64,000 bases of DNA from Streptomyces sp. NBC_01446 (GCF_026340095.1 NZ_JAPEPO010000001.1:5480001-5544000), one strand, 5' to 3'; positions 30,146-37,946 are shown, counted from the stretch's first letter. The notes: generated by a model from the sequence alone, not told the origin. Numbers and translations: made by a program.

Positions 30146-30658
30146 TCAGATCCCTTCGCCTCTCGCCCGGCGATGCAGGAGCCAGGTACCGCCCGCGGCG
30201 GCGACGGCAAGCGCTGCCACTCCCGCCGCGGTCTTCGCGGGGTCGGTGCCGAGTGCGCCGCCGACCCCCGTCTTCACATGGCCCTTCGGAGGGACCTGGT
30301 CCGAGGAGGAGGTGAGCGCGACGATCAGATCGCCGGTCACCTGCCCGCCGCCGGAGCACTTCGCGACGATCTCGTACGTTCCGGGCTGCGCCGACGGAGG
30401 CACCTGGAACCGTCCCTCGGCGTCCTTCGCGTGCGTGCCCGGGGCGAGCACGAAGGTGCCCGCGCCGACCGCGCTCGCGTCCCCGGCGGCGGTGCGGGCC
30501 GCACCGCACGCGGTGGTGTTGACGGTGACCGTGGCGCCCGCTGTGGCGTTCGCCGGGTACACCTCGAGGCCGCCCGAGCCGGCGTACGCGGGCGCGGCGG
30601 TCAGTGCCGCGGCGGCCGCGGCGAGCGCGGCAGCGTTCAGCAGGCGGGATGTGCGCAT
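30146..30658 (-). CDS. secreted, C-terminally membrane-anchored protein with Ig-like body
   Basis: A 170-aa protein. The signal peptide ends at APAYA-G (about residue 26). An Ig-like beta domain follows, with one Cys pair (TTACGAAR and EIVAKCSGGG). The C-terminus is a sorting-signal-like block: KTGVGGALGTDP, a hydrophobic helix, then RRARGEGI. There is no LPXTG, so anchoring could be by the helix or by a non-canonical motif recognised by the adjacent class F sortase. ATG 30658 has GGAGGAG about 9 nt upstream. It is probably co-regulated with the sortase, 136 nt downstream on the same strand. Confidence 0.8.
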   Translation of the reverse strand: MRTSRLLNAAALAAAAAALTAAPAYAGSGGLEVYPANATAGATVTVNTTACGAARTAAGDASAVGAGTFVLAPGTHAKDAEGRFQVPPSAQPGTYEIVAKCSGGGQVTGDLIVALTSSSDQVPPKGHVKTGVGGALGTDPAKTAAGVAALAVAAAGGTWLLHRRARGEGI

Positions 30659-30766
30659 CGTGTCGTGCTCCTCCGAGGGGGCACGGCCCGCGGCACCCCC
30701 AAGTGCCGCTGCGTCGGTCACGCCCCTGCCCTACCGAGGTAAGTGGCACTCGCCCCGGAACGCCTC

Positions 30767-30781
30767 CTGATGCACCATCAG
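30767..30781. promoter_or_regulatory. palindrome upstream of the sortase-partner gene
   Basis: CTGATG-CAC-CATCAG is a perfect 6-bp inverted repeat with a 3-nt centre. It is about 110 nt upstream of the secreted protein start and about 170 nt from the divergent flavin reductase. The binding protein is unknown. Confidence 0.35.
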
Positions 30782-30915
30782 AAAACAGGTGAAAGGACGT
30801 CATCTGACAGCCCGGCAGGAACATTCCAGCAGGTCATCGCCGTGTCGAAGAAAAGAACCCACAGGGAGGGCCGGCGCCGGTGAACGGGTGACCGGACCCA
30901 CGTGGCGCCCGCTTG

Positions 30916-30935
30916 ACCTCAACCAAACTTTAGGT
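30916..30935 (+). promoter_or_regulatory. SoxR box candidate
   Basis: ACCTCAACCAAACTTTAGGT matches the actinomycete/enteric SoxR dyad ACCTCAAGTTAACTTGAGGT at 16 of 20 positions. It overlaps a TTGACC -35 hexamer (30913-30918), as in MerR-family promoters. It is 16 nt upstream of a flavin reductase gene whose S. coelicolor counterpart is, from memory, a SoxR target. Redox-active secondary metabolites would be the inducers. Confidence 0.75.
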
Positions 30936-30950
30936 ACGAGGCTTGCCCCC

Positions 30951-31577
30951 ATGAACACCACAGCCGCACCGTCCGCCGCCCCCGTTTCCGCCCCCACCGA
31001 GGCCCCCGTCCGGGTCGCCGTCGTCATCGGCAGCAACCGCGAGGGCCGCTTCGGCCCCGTCGTCGCCGAATGGCTCATGTCCCTGCTCGGGGAGCGCGCC
31101 GACTTCGCCGTCGACGTGATCGACGCAGCCGCCACCGACCTGCCCACCGCGCTCTCCTACGACCCGTCCGCCGAGGTGCGGGCCGAGCTGGCCAAGGTCA
31201 CCCCGAAGCTGGCCGCGGCCGACGCCTTCGTCGTCCTCACGCCCGAGTACAACCACTCCTACCCGGCGTCCCTCAAGAACGTCATCGACTGGCACCACGC
31301 CGAATGGCAGGCCAAGCCCGTCGGCTTCGTCTCCTACGGCGGGATCTCCGGCGGCCTGCGCGCGGTCGAGCACCTGCGCACCGTCTTCGCCGAGCTGCAC
31401 GCCGTCACGGTCAGGGACACCGTCTCCTTCGCCAACGCGGGCAGCCACTTCGACGCGTCCGGCGCCCACCGCGACCCGGAGGCGCCGGCCGCCGCGGCGA
31501 AGTCGATGCTCGACCAGCTGGCGTGGTGGGCGAAGGCGCTGCGGGAGGCGAAGGAGGTGCGCCCGTACGGAAGTTGA
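30951..31577 (+). CDS. NADPH-dependent FMN reductase (flavodoxin-like)
   Basis: A 208-aa soluble flavoprotein. The FMN phosphate loop is VVIGSNREGRFGPVVAEW, and the second flavin motif reads VVLTPEYNHSYPASLKNVID, typical of NAD(P)H:FMN/quinone reductases. ATG 30951 is preceded by GAGG at 9 nt; the open frame further upstream crosses the promoter. The SoxR-like box in front suggests induction by redox-cycling compounds, so the enzyme may detoxify quinones. It is convergent with the M4 protease gene and followed by a shared hairpin. Confidence 0.92.
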   Translation: MNTTAAPSAAPVSAPTEAPVRVAVVIGSNREGRFGPVVAEWLMSLLGERADFAVDVIDAAATDLPTALSYDPSAEVRAELAKVTPKLAAADAFVVLTPEYNHSYPASLKNVIDWHHAEWQAKPVGFVSYGGISGGLRAVEHLRTVFAELHAVTVRDTVSFANAGSHFDASGAHRDPEAPAAAAKSMLDQLAWWAKALREAKEVRPYGS

Positions 31578-31592
31578 GTCCGGACGGACGAA

Positions 31593-31621
31593 GGTCCCCG
31601 CGGCCGTCGGCGGCGGGGACC
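31593..31621. terminator. bidirectional terminator
   Basis: GGTCCCCGC (31593-31601) pairs with GCGGGGACC (31613-31621) over an 11-nt loop between two convergent genes. There is no clear T run, but position and stem strength fit a shared terminator. Confidence 0.65.
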
Positions 31622-31642
31622 CTCGCTCACGCAGGTGCGATG

Positions 31643-33283
31643 TCAGCCCACGGACACGGCCGACCAGGTCGCGGCCACGGCGGCGTACTCCGCGCTGCCG
31701 GCCCCGTACAGGTCCTTCGCCGCGCTGAGCGTCGCCGTGCGGGCGCCCGCGTAGTTCGTCGAGGACGTCATGTAGACGGTCAGGGCCCGGTACCAGATCT
31801 TGCCGAGCTTGTCCTTGCCGATGCCGCTCAGCGTCGAGCCGTTGCACGTCGTGCTGTTGTGCTGGACGCCGCCAATGACCTTCGGCCCACTGCCCTCGGC
31901 GAGCAGGTACGCGAAGTGGTTGGCGACCCCGGACGAGTAGTGCACGTCGAGGTTGCCGACCGACGAGCTCCAGCAGTCCGCGGAGTTGCCGTCCTTGCTG
32001 GGCTTGTCCATGAAGCGCAGCGCCGGCTGACCGAAGCCGGGCTTCACGATCTTCTCGCCGATGAGCCAGTCGCCCGGGTCGGACGCGTTGTTCGCGTAGA
32101 ACTCGACGAGCGTGCCGAAGATGTCGGACGTCGCCTCGTTCAGGCCGCCGGACTCGCCCGAGTAGGTGAGCCCCGCCGTCTTCGACGTGACACCGTGCGA
32201 CATCTCGTGCCCGGCGACGTCGAGTGCCACGAGCGGCCCGAACGTCGAGCCGTCACCGTCGCCGTACGTCATGCAGAAGCAGGTGTCGTCCCAGAAGGCG
32301 TTGTTGTAGTTGCTGCCGTAGTGGACGCGGTTGTACGAGCCCTTGCCGTCGCCGCCGATGCCGTTACGGCCGTGGACGTTCTTGTAGTAGTCCCACGTCG
32401 TGTCGGTCCCGTACTGGGCGTCCACGGCGGCCGACGAACGGTCGGTGTTCGCGCCGGTGCCCCAGTGGTTGTCGGTGTCGGTGAACACCACCGCGGGCGC
32501 GCGGCTCCAGCAGATGGTCAGGATGCAGCCGTCGGTCTTGTTCTGCGCGTCACCCGAGTAGGTGCCGCCCCGCGTCGCGTCCTTGAGCTGGTACGTCGAC
32601 CCGGACTGGGTCGTCTCCAGCGGCACCGTGCCCGCGTAGAGGGACTTCCCGTCGCCGGTCGCGGTCTCGATACTGTCCCAGGCGTCGATCTGCCTGCCGG
32701 TGGTGGCGTCGGTGAGGACGACGCGGGCGACCGGGTTGCCGAGCGAGTCCTTGCCGGCGGCGTCGGTGCGCCAGGCCAGCTTCGGCGCGCCGTGCAGCGC
32801 GTCCACGACGAGCGCGGGCTTGGCGACGACCTTGCGCAGGAGCTCGCCCGGGTTGGCGGCGCGCAGCGCGGCGGAGGCGAGGTCGGCGGCCTTCGGGGCG
32901 GGGAGCGCCGGCGTCACGCTCGGCACGGCGAGGTCGCCGCGGACCGCGCGGTTCGCCGAGCGGTAGCCGCCGTCGCGGTTCAGGTGGACGACGAAGTCGC
33001 CGCCGAGAACGGGGAGCTTGCGGAAAGTGCGGTTGTAGCGCACGTGCTGGGTGCCGTCCGGGTCGACGACGACGTCCCGCACGGAGGTGTCCTGAGCCGA
33101 GGTGAGCCCGAGGTCCCCGGCCACCGCGTGCAGCGCGGCCGCGGCGTTCCGGACGGCGTCGGCCCGGGTGGGCGGGGCGGTGTCGGCGCCCGCGGTGGGG
33201 GCGAGGGCGGCGGCCAGCAGGGTGGCGGCCGCCGTGGCTATGCCGGCGGTGGTGAGTCGCGATGTGGTCCGGGCAGGTCTCAT
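31643..33283 (-). CDS. secreted neutral metalloprotease, M4 (thermolysin) family
   Basis: A 546-aa extracellular zinc protease precursor. There is a Sec-type signal (residues 1-32, ending PTAGA-D), an FTP/PepSY pro-region to about 205, then the catalytic domain. The zinc site is VAGHEMSHGVT with the third ligand Glu in GGLNEATSDIFG; the downstream active-site His is in YSSGVANHFAYLL. Length and order are standard for Streptomyces M4 enzymes. No C-terminal P-domain is present. A 14-bp palindrome lies about 70 nt upstream. Confidence 0.94.
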   Translation of the reverse strand: MRPARTTSRLTTAGIATAAATLLAAALAPTAGADTAPPTRADAVRNAAAALHAVAGDLGLTSAQDTSVRDVVVDPDGTQHVRYNRTFRKLPVLGGDFVVHLNRDGGYRSANRAVRGDLAVPSVTPALPAPKAADLASAALRAANPGELLRKVVAKPALVVDALHGAPKLAWRTDAAGKDSLGNPVARVVLTDATTGRQIDAWDSIETATGDGKSLYAGTVPLETTQSGSTYQLKDATRGGTYSGDAQNKTDGCILTICWSRAPAVVFTDTDNHWGTGANTDRSSAAVDAQYGTDTTWDYYKNVHGRNGIGGDGKGSYNRVHYGSNYNNAFWDDTCFCMTYGDGDGSTFGPLVALDVAGHEMSHGVTSKTAGLTYSGESGGLNEATSDIFGTLVEFYANNASDPGDWLIGEKIVKPGFGQPALRFMDKPSKDGNSADCWSSSVGNLDVHYSSGVANHFAYLLAEGSGPKVIGGVQHNSTTCNGSTLSGIGKDKLGKIWYRALTVYMTSSTNYAGARTATLSAAKDLYGAGSAEYAAVAATWSAVSVG

Positions 33284-33353
33284 CGGGCTCCTAGTGACGG
33301 CGCGCGGGCGCGCTGAGGGGGGTCACACTGATGTCGCCTCAGATTTAAGGGTC

Positions 33354-33367
33354 CATGACATGTCATG
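33354..33367. promoter_or_regulatory. 14-bp palindrome upstream of the M4 protease gene
   Basis: CATGACATGTCATG is a perfect palindrome 71 nt upstream of the protease start and about 80 nt from the divergent cutA. A further TGTC half-site follows. A LysR- or ArsR-type operator is possible, but no regulator gene is adjacent. Confidence 0.5.
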
Positions 33368-33448
33368 TCCATAGCGCCCCCGTGGTGGAGCTGTGAATAG
33401 GTGTTCACGTGCAGAATGAGGAGCGCACGGCCCGTGAAAGGAACGGAC

Positions 33449-33775
33449 ATGAAGGCACTGGCCCTGACGGTCCTCACCACGACCGACGACGAGGTCAAGG
33501 CCCGCGCCCTGGCCGCGGGAGCGGTCGAAGCGCGTCTGGCGGCCTGCGCCCAGATCGCGGGCGCGGTCACGTCGGTCTACCGCTGGCAGGGCAACACGGA
33601 GACCGCCCAGGAATGGCAGGTGCTCCTCAAGACCACGACCGACGGCTACGAGGCCCTGGAGTCATGGCTGTTGGAGGCACACGACTACGACACCCCGGAG
33701 ATCATCGCGACACCGGTGGTCCGGGGGAGCGCCGCGTACCTCGCGTGGATCGAGGGGGAGACGGGCGGGGCCTGA
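33449..33775 (+). CDS. cutA: CutA1 divalent-cation tolerance protein
   Basis: A 108-aa trimeric ferredoxin-like protein. Family marks are TTTDDEVKARALAAGAVEAR, AACAQIAGAVTSVYRW, QEWQVLLKT and the C-terminal YDTPEIIATPVVRGSAAYL. It is linked to tolerance of copper and other divalent metals, though its molecular role is unsettled. ATG 33449 has GAAAGGAA about 5 nt upstream. Confidence 0.93.
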   Translation: MKALALTVLTTTDDEVKARALAAGAVEARLAACAQIAGAVTSVYRWQGNTETAQEWQVLLKTTTDGYEALESWLLEAHDYDTPEIIATPVVRGSAAYLAWIEGETGGA

Positions 33776-33860
33776 CGGCATGAGCCGGAAAGCCCGACGG
33801 CCCGAGCGCGTCAGCACCCGGGCCACCATGACTCACCGGCTCACAATCAACGGGCCGGTG

Positions 33861-33908
33861 GGCCAACGGGCCAACCGGCCAACCGGCCAACGGGCCAACC
33901 GGCTCACC
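33861..33908. repeat. 8-bp tandem repeat array
   Basis: Five consecutive units of GGCCAAC(C/G) (33861-33900) and a sixth diverged unit (GGCTCACC), in the gap between convergent cutA and doxX-like genes. A 15-bp CACCGATTCACGGCC is also repeated just after (about 33913-33945). It is a likely slippage-prone spacer. Confidence 0.8.
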
Positions 33909-33948
33909 AACTCACCGATTCACGGCCGCGCTTCACCGATTCACGGCC

Positions 33949-34500
33949 TCACTTACGCAGCAGCAGAGTGATCCCCGCCACCACCACACCGAGCGCCACG
34001 GCACCGACGCCGTATCCGAGGCGGTGGGACCGAAGCCCCGGGAGGAAGCGGTCGACGGCGATGCGGCCGGGGCCGGTCAGCGCGAGCGCCACCGCGCCGA
34101 GTGCGATCAAGAGCTCGTACTCGATGCCCTGCGGCGCGAAGAATCCGCCGCCCCACTTCACGGCGATGGCGTTGACCAGGGTGCCGGTCACGGCCGCGGC
34201 GGCCAGCGGGGTGAGCAGGCCGAGCACGAGGCCGAGCCCGCCGAGGGTCTCGCTGAGCCCGGCGACGGCGGCGAACGACTTCGGCGACGGGTAGCCGGAG
34301 GCGGCGAAGAACTGCCCGGTGCCGTCGATCCCGCCCCCGCCGAACCAGCCGAAGAGCTTCTGCGTGCCGTGCGCGGCCATGGTCAGGCCGAGGGCGAGGC
34401 GCAGTACGAGAAGACCGAGGTCATAGGCGTGGGCGGGCGCGGCAGGGGTGGGGGTGCCGGGCGCGCGGAGCGGACCGAGCTGGTTCGCGAGAGAGGTCAC
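33949..34500 (-). CDS. DoxX family membrane protein
   Basis: A 183-aa integral membrane protein with four to five helices. It shows the DoxX signature LRLALGLTMAAHGTQKLFGW, GLSETLGGLGLVLGLLTPLA and AVKWGGGFFAPQGIEYELL. GTG 34500 is chosen because AGGAGA lies 8 nt upstream, better than ATG 34530. DoxX proteins are tied to thiol/redox stress in some bacteria. MarR-like inverted repeats precede it. The cellular role here is unproven. Confidence 0.88.
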   Translation of the reverse strand: MTSLANQLGPLRAPGTPTPAAPAHAYDLGLLVLRLALGLTMAAHGTQKLFGWFGGGGIDGTGQFFAASGYPSPKSFAAVAGLSETLGGLGLVLGLLTPLAAAAVTGTLVNAIAVKWGGGFFAPQGIEYELLIALGAVALALTGPGRIAVDRFLPGLRSHRLGYGVGAVALGVVVAGITLLLRK

Positions 34501-34530
34501 GTGGGGGTCTCCTGACTCGGAAATCGACAT

Positions 34531-34591
34531 GCTTGAACTTTCAAGCTACAACCCCAAGCTAACCGCCCGACCGCCATGTTTCAAACTTGAA
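34531..34591. promoter_or_regulatory. paired MarR-type inverted repeats upstream of doxX-like gene
   Basis: GCTTGAA-CT-TTCAAGC (34531-34546) and TTCAA-AC-TTGAA (34580-34591) are two short perfect dyads about 40 nt apart. MarR-family operators often have the TTGAA..TTCAA form. The second overlaps the stop codon of the upstream nitrate reductase gene. No marR gene is adjacent. Confidence 0.5.
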
Positions 34592-36686
34592 CCACATCGG
34601 CCGGGCGGTCACCGGAGCCGGTGCGGGCCGCCTCGACCCGTACCGCGCACACCTTGAACTCCGGCATCCGGGACGTCGGATCGAGCGCGGGGTTGGTCAG
34701 GTTATTGGCGCGCCCGGCGCCTGGCCAGTGGAACGGCATGAACACCGTGTCGGGCCGGATGCCCGCGGTGATCCGGGCGGGCGCCTCGGCCCGCCCGCGC
34801 CGGGAGACGACGGCGACCGGCTCCCCCTCCGCCACCCCGATCCGCGCGGCGAGCCGCGGATGCAGCTCAACGAAGGGGCCGGGCGCAGCGGCGTTCAGCT
34901 CGGCCACGCGCCGGGTCTGCGCACCCGACTGGTACTGCGACACGACGCGCCCCGTCGTCAGATGGACCGGGAACTCGGCGTCCGGTTCCTCGGCGGCCGC
35001 ACGATGCGAGACGGCGACGAACCGGGCCCGCCCGTCCTCGGTGGCGAACCGTTCCAGAAAGAGCCGGGGCGTCCCGGGATGTTCCTCACCCGGACAGGGC
35101 CAGAACACCCCGTCCTCCTCGACGAGCCGCCGATAGGAGATTCCCGCGTAATCAGCGGCTCCCCCCTCCGAGGCCCGCCGCAGCTCCTCGAAGACCTCCT
35201 CCGGATCGGCCGGGAACCCCTTCTCCACCCCCAGCCGCCCGGACAGCTCACGCAGCACCTCCAGATCGCTCCGCACCCCGTCCGGAGGCGTGACGGCGCG
35301 ACGCCGCAGCAGCACGCGCCCCTCCAGACTGGTCACCGTCCCTGTCTCCTCGGCCCACTGGGTCACGGGAAGCACCACATCGGCAAGAGCGGCGGTCTCG
35401 GAAAGCACCACGTCGGCCACGGCCAGAAAGTCGAGCGACCGCAGCCTGCCCTCCACATGGGCGGCACGAGGAGCCGACACCACCGGATTCGACCCCATGA
35501 CCAGCAGAGCCCGTACGTCCCGCCCCAGCGCGTCGAGCAGCTCGTACGCGGAACGGCCGGGGCCGGGAAGGGAGTCGGGGTCCACGCCCCACACACCGGC
35601 CACATGGGCACGCGCCGCCGGGTCGGTCAGCTTGCGGTACCCGGGCAGCTGGTCGGCCTTCTGCCCGTGCTCGCGCCCGCCCTGCCCGTTGCCCTGCCCG
35701 GTCAGGCACCCGTACCCGGAAAGGGGCCGCCCGGCGCGCCCGGTCGCGAGGCACAGGTTGATCCAGGCGCCCACGGTGTCGGTGCCCTTGGACTGCTGCT
35801 CGGGCCCACGCGCGGTGAGGACCATGGCGGACTCGGGCTCGCAGAACATCCGTACGGCCTCGCGCAGTTGAGGCACGGCGACGCCGGTCACGCGCTCCAC
35901 GTACTCGGGCCAGTGCGCCATCACGGCGGCCCGCGCGTCCTCCCACCCCCGCGTCCGGGCGCGCACGAACTCCTCGTCGACCCGCCCCTCGGTCACCACC
36001 AGATGCAGCATCCCGAGGGCCAGGGCGAGATCGGTCCCGGGGCGGGGCGCGAGATGGAGGTCGGCGAGCTCGGCGGTGCGTGTGCGGCGGGGGTCGATGA
36101 CGACCAGCGTGCCGCCGTTCTCCCGCAGTTCGTTCAGATAGCGGACCGCGGGGGGCATGGTCTCGGCCATGTTCGACCCGACGAGGACCACACATCCCGT
36201 ACGCGGAATGTCCTCCAGGGGGAACGGCAGTCCGCGGTCGAGCCCGAACGCGGCGAGCTGCCCCGCCGCGGCGGACGACATGCAGAACCGACCGTTGTAG
36301 TCGATCTGGGAGGTCCCGAGCACGACCCGGGCGAACTTCCCGAGCCCGTACGCCTTCTCGTTGGTGAGCCCGCCCCCGCCGAAGACCCCGCACGCGTCCG
36401 GGCCATGAGCCGAACGCGTACGGGACAGCCCCTCGGCGACCAGGCGGAGCGCCTCGTCCCACGAGGCCGGCTCCAGCGCGCCGCCCCTGCGCACCAGCGG
36501 CCCGGTCAGCCGCACGCCGGGGGCCAGCACGGCAGTGGCCGTTCGTCCCTTGCCGCACAGGGCGCCCCGGTTGACGGGAAACCCGGCGCGCTCCTCGACC
36601 CTGACAACACCAGAGGCAGTCGGGACGAGATTCATCCCGCACTGGAGGGAGCAGTAGGGGCAGTGGGTGGGCGTGACAGTGAGCAT
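34581..36686 (-). CDS. nasA: assimilatory nitrate reductase, molybdopterin catalytic subunit (NasA)
   Basis: A 701-aa molybdopterin oxidoreductase reducing nitrate to nitrite. The N-terminal [4Fe-4S] ligands are HCPYCSLQCGMN and ALCGKGR. The Mo-bis-MGD domains follow (NGRFCMSSAAAGQLAAFGLDRG, VVIDPRRTRTAELADLHL, GYGCLTGQGNGQGGREHG), with the C-terminal dinucleotide-binding barrel (VHLTTGRVVSQYQSGAQT). No Tat signal is seen, as expected for a cytosolic assimilatory enzyme. ATG 36686 has GGTGGG at 3 nt. It works with the nirBD operon about 5 kb away; no nitrate transporter is in the window. Confidence 0.94.
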   Translation of the reverse strand: MLTVTPTHCPYCSLQCGMNLVPTASGVVRVEERAGFPVNRGALCGKGRTATAVLAPGVRLTGPLVRRGGALEPASWDEALRLVAEGLSRTRSAHGPDACGVFGGGGLTNEKAYGLGKFARVVLGTSQIDYNGRFCMSSAAAGQLAAFGLDRGLPFPLEDIPRTGCVVLVGSNMAETMPPAVRYLNELRENGGTLVVIDPRRTRTAELADLHLAPRPGTDLALALGMLHLVVTEGRVDEEFVRARTRGWEDARAAVMAHWPEYVERVTGVAVPQLREAVRMFCEPESAMVLTARGPEQQSKGTDTVGAWINLCLATGRAGRPLSGYGCLTGQGNGQGGREHGQKADQLPGYRKLTDPAARAHVAGVWGVDPDSLPGPGRSAYELLDALGRDVRALLVMGSNPVVSAPRAAHVEGRLRSLDFLAVADVVLSETAALADVVLPVTQWAEETGTVTSLEGRVLLRRRAVTPPDGVRSDLEVLRELSGRLGVEKGFPADPEEVFEELRRASEGGAADYAGISYRRLVEEDGVFWPCPGEEHPGTPRLFLERFATEDGRARFVAVSHRAAAEEPDAEFPVHLTTGRVVSQYQSGAQTRRVAELNAAAPGPFVELHPRLAARIGVAEGEPVAVVSRRGRAEAPARITAGIRPDTVFMPFHWPGAGRANNLTNPALDPTSRMPEFKVCAVRVEAARTGSGDRPADVVQV

Positions 36687-36708
36687 GGGCCCACCTTGCG
36701 CGCACGCT

Positions 36709-36746
36709 GTTACGCGACAGCCCACGCCCGATTACGCGCAAGACAC
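36709..36746 (-). promoter_or_regulatory. GlnR box candidate upstream of nasA
   Basis: On the minus strand GTGTC-n6-GTAAT-n6-TGGGC-n6-GTAAC keeps the exact 11/22-nt spacing of GlnR half-sites, with two good half-sites 22 nt apart as in the nirBD box at 29290-29327. It is 23 nt upstream of the start codon. It is weaker than the nirBD box. Confidence 0.55.
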
Positions 36747-36766
36747 GACGCCCTCATAGCGCCACC

Positions 36767-36880
36767 GGCGGCCCGGTGAGAACAACGGCGGATGAGCCGC
36801 AAAACCGCCGCGAGGGGGACACCCGTACCGGCGGCTCGGTCAGAACAACGGCGGATCAGCCGCGAATCCGTCGCGAGGGG
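36767..36880. repeat. two imperfect direct repeats of about 51 nt
   Basis: Copies at 36767-36817 and 36830-36880 share the core AGAACAACGGCGGAT and flanking GGCGG...CGAGGGG, at a period of 63 nt. They lie in the 325-nt gap between nasA and the ydcF-like gene, both read on the minus strand. Function unknown. Confidence 0.7.
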
Positions 36881-36884
36881 ACGC

Positions 36885-36975
36885 GGGGGTGTGTCCGCCC
36901 GGAGCACGGAGGTGCAGGCGCCGGTCAAGGGGCACAAGACGGAGGCGCCACGATGGCGAGGACGGACACACCCCC
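36885..36975. repeat. 13-bp inverted repeat with 65-nt loop
   Basis: GGGGGTGTGTCCG (36885-36897) is exactly complementary to 36963-36975 and extends by further pairs on the outer side. It could fold as a terminator for the ydcF-like transcript or as a cruciform-prone spacer. Confidence 0.6.
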
Positions 36976-37001
36976 GTGGCCCCGCCCCACCACACACGAG
37001 G

Positions 37002-37114
37002 CGCTCAGCGACCCCGCACCCCCAGAGGGACGCTCAGCGACCCCGCACCCCCAGAGGGACGCTCAGCGACCCCGCACCCCCAGAGGGACGCTCAGCGACG
37101 CCGCACCTTCAGAG
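37002..37114. repeat. 29-bp tandem repeat array overlapping a gene end
   Basis: Three identical 29-bp units (37002-37030, 37031-37059, 37060-37088; unit begins CGCTCAGCGACCCCGCACCC) plus a diverged fourth (37089-37114). The fourth contains the stop codon (37092-37094) and last codons of the minus-strand ydcF-like gene, so the array looks like repeated copying of that gene's 3' end. Confidence 0.9.
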
Positions 37115-37766
37115 CCTCCCGAACCCCAGGCTCCCGGTGGCCCAGAAACCGGGGATCGGGCCGGAACACGGAATCGACCACGGCCTTACCGGCCGCGAAC
37201 ACCTCACGGGCCCCGCCGTAATACCAGGTCACGTCGTGCCGGTCGTCGACACCGACGCCGTACGACGAGACGCCCGCGGCCTCGCACAGGGCGACCGCGC
37301 GCCGGATATGGAAGCCCTGGCTGATCAGCACGGCCCGGTCGACCCCGAAGATCTTCTTGGCCCGCACGCACGAGTCCCAGGTGTCGAACCCGGCGTAGTC
37401 GCTGACGACAGCCTTGCCGGGCACCCCGTGCCGGGTCAGATAGGCGCGCATCGCGTCGGGCTCGTCGTAGTCCTCGCGGCTGTTGTCGCCGGTCACGAGA
37501 ACCACCCGGATCCGCCCGTCGCGGTAGAGCCGGGCCGCCGCGTCGAGCCGGTGCGCGAGATAGGGCGACGGCTCGCCCTCCCACAGCCCGGCCCCGAACA
37601 CCACGGCGACATCGGTGCGCGGCGCATCGCCGACCGTACGCAGCCGGTCCCCGGTCACGACGAACAGCCAGGTCGCCGGCAGCAGCGCCAGCACACACAC
37701 GGCCATCGCGCCCTGTACGAACCGCCGCCACCCCCGCCGCGTACGCGGCAACCGGATCCGCACCAC
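37092..37766 (-). CDS. YdcF/SanA-like membrane-anchored DUF218 protein
   Basis: About 224 aa. One N-terminal transmembrane helix (FVQGAMAVCVLALLPATWLF) is followed by a DUF218 fold with AVVFGAGLWEGEPSPYLAHRLDAA-type substrate loop, VLVTGDNSRE and ISQGFHIRRAVALCEAAG. The relatives (SanA, vancomycin high-temperature exclusion proteins) are linked to envelope integrity. GTG 37766 is chosen because AGGGG lies 6 nt upstream; the in-frame extension to 37853 looks non-coding. The 3' end is embedded in a 29-bp repeat array. Confidence 0.85.
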   Translation of the reverse strand: MVRIRLPRTRRGWRRFVQGAMAVCVLALLPATWLFVVTGDRLRTVGDAPRTDVAVVFGAGLWEGEPSPYLAHRLDAAARLYRDGRIRVVLVTGDNSREDYDEPDAMRAYLTRHGVPGKAVVSDYAGFDTWDSCVRAKKIFGVDRAVLISQGFHIRRAVALCEAAGVSSYGVGVDDRHDVTWYYGGAREVFAAGKAVVDSVFRPDPRFLGHREPGVREALKVRRR

Positions 37767-37946
37767 TGTCCACCCCTGCTCGAAAACGTCGTCGCACGAC
37801 TGGACGCACGTTTCCGCCGGCCGGTTCACACGGCAATTGGGGACCCCGACCACCTCACATCCGCCCGAACACCCGGTGAGCCCCGGGGAAGCGACGCGTC
37901 ACCGCCCCGCAATGACGCCGCAACCTCCCCCGGGCAGGATCAATTC

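Noticed and set aside
37002..37114. CRISPR-like array
   Set aside because: The 29-bp units are directly abutting with no spacers and overlap a gene end; no cas gene is present.
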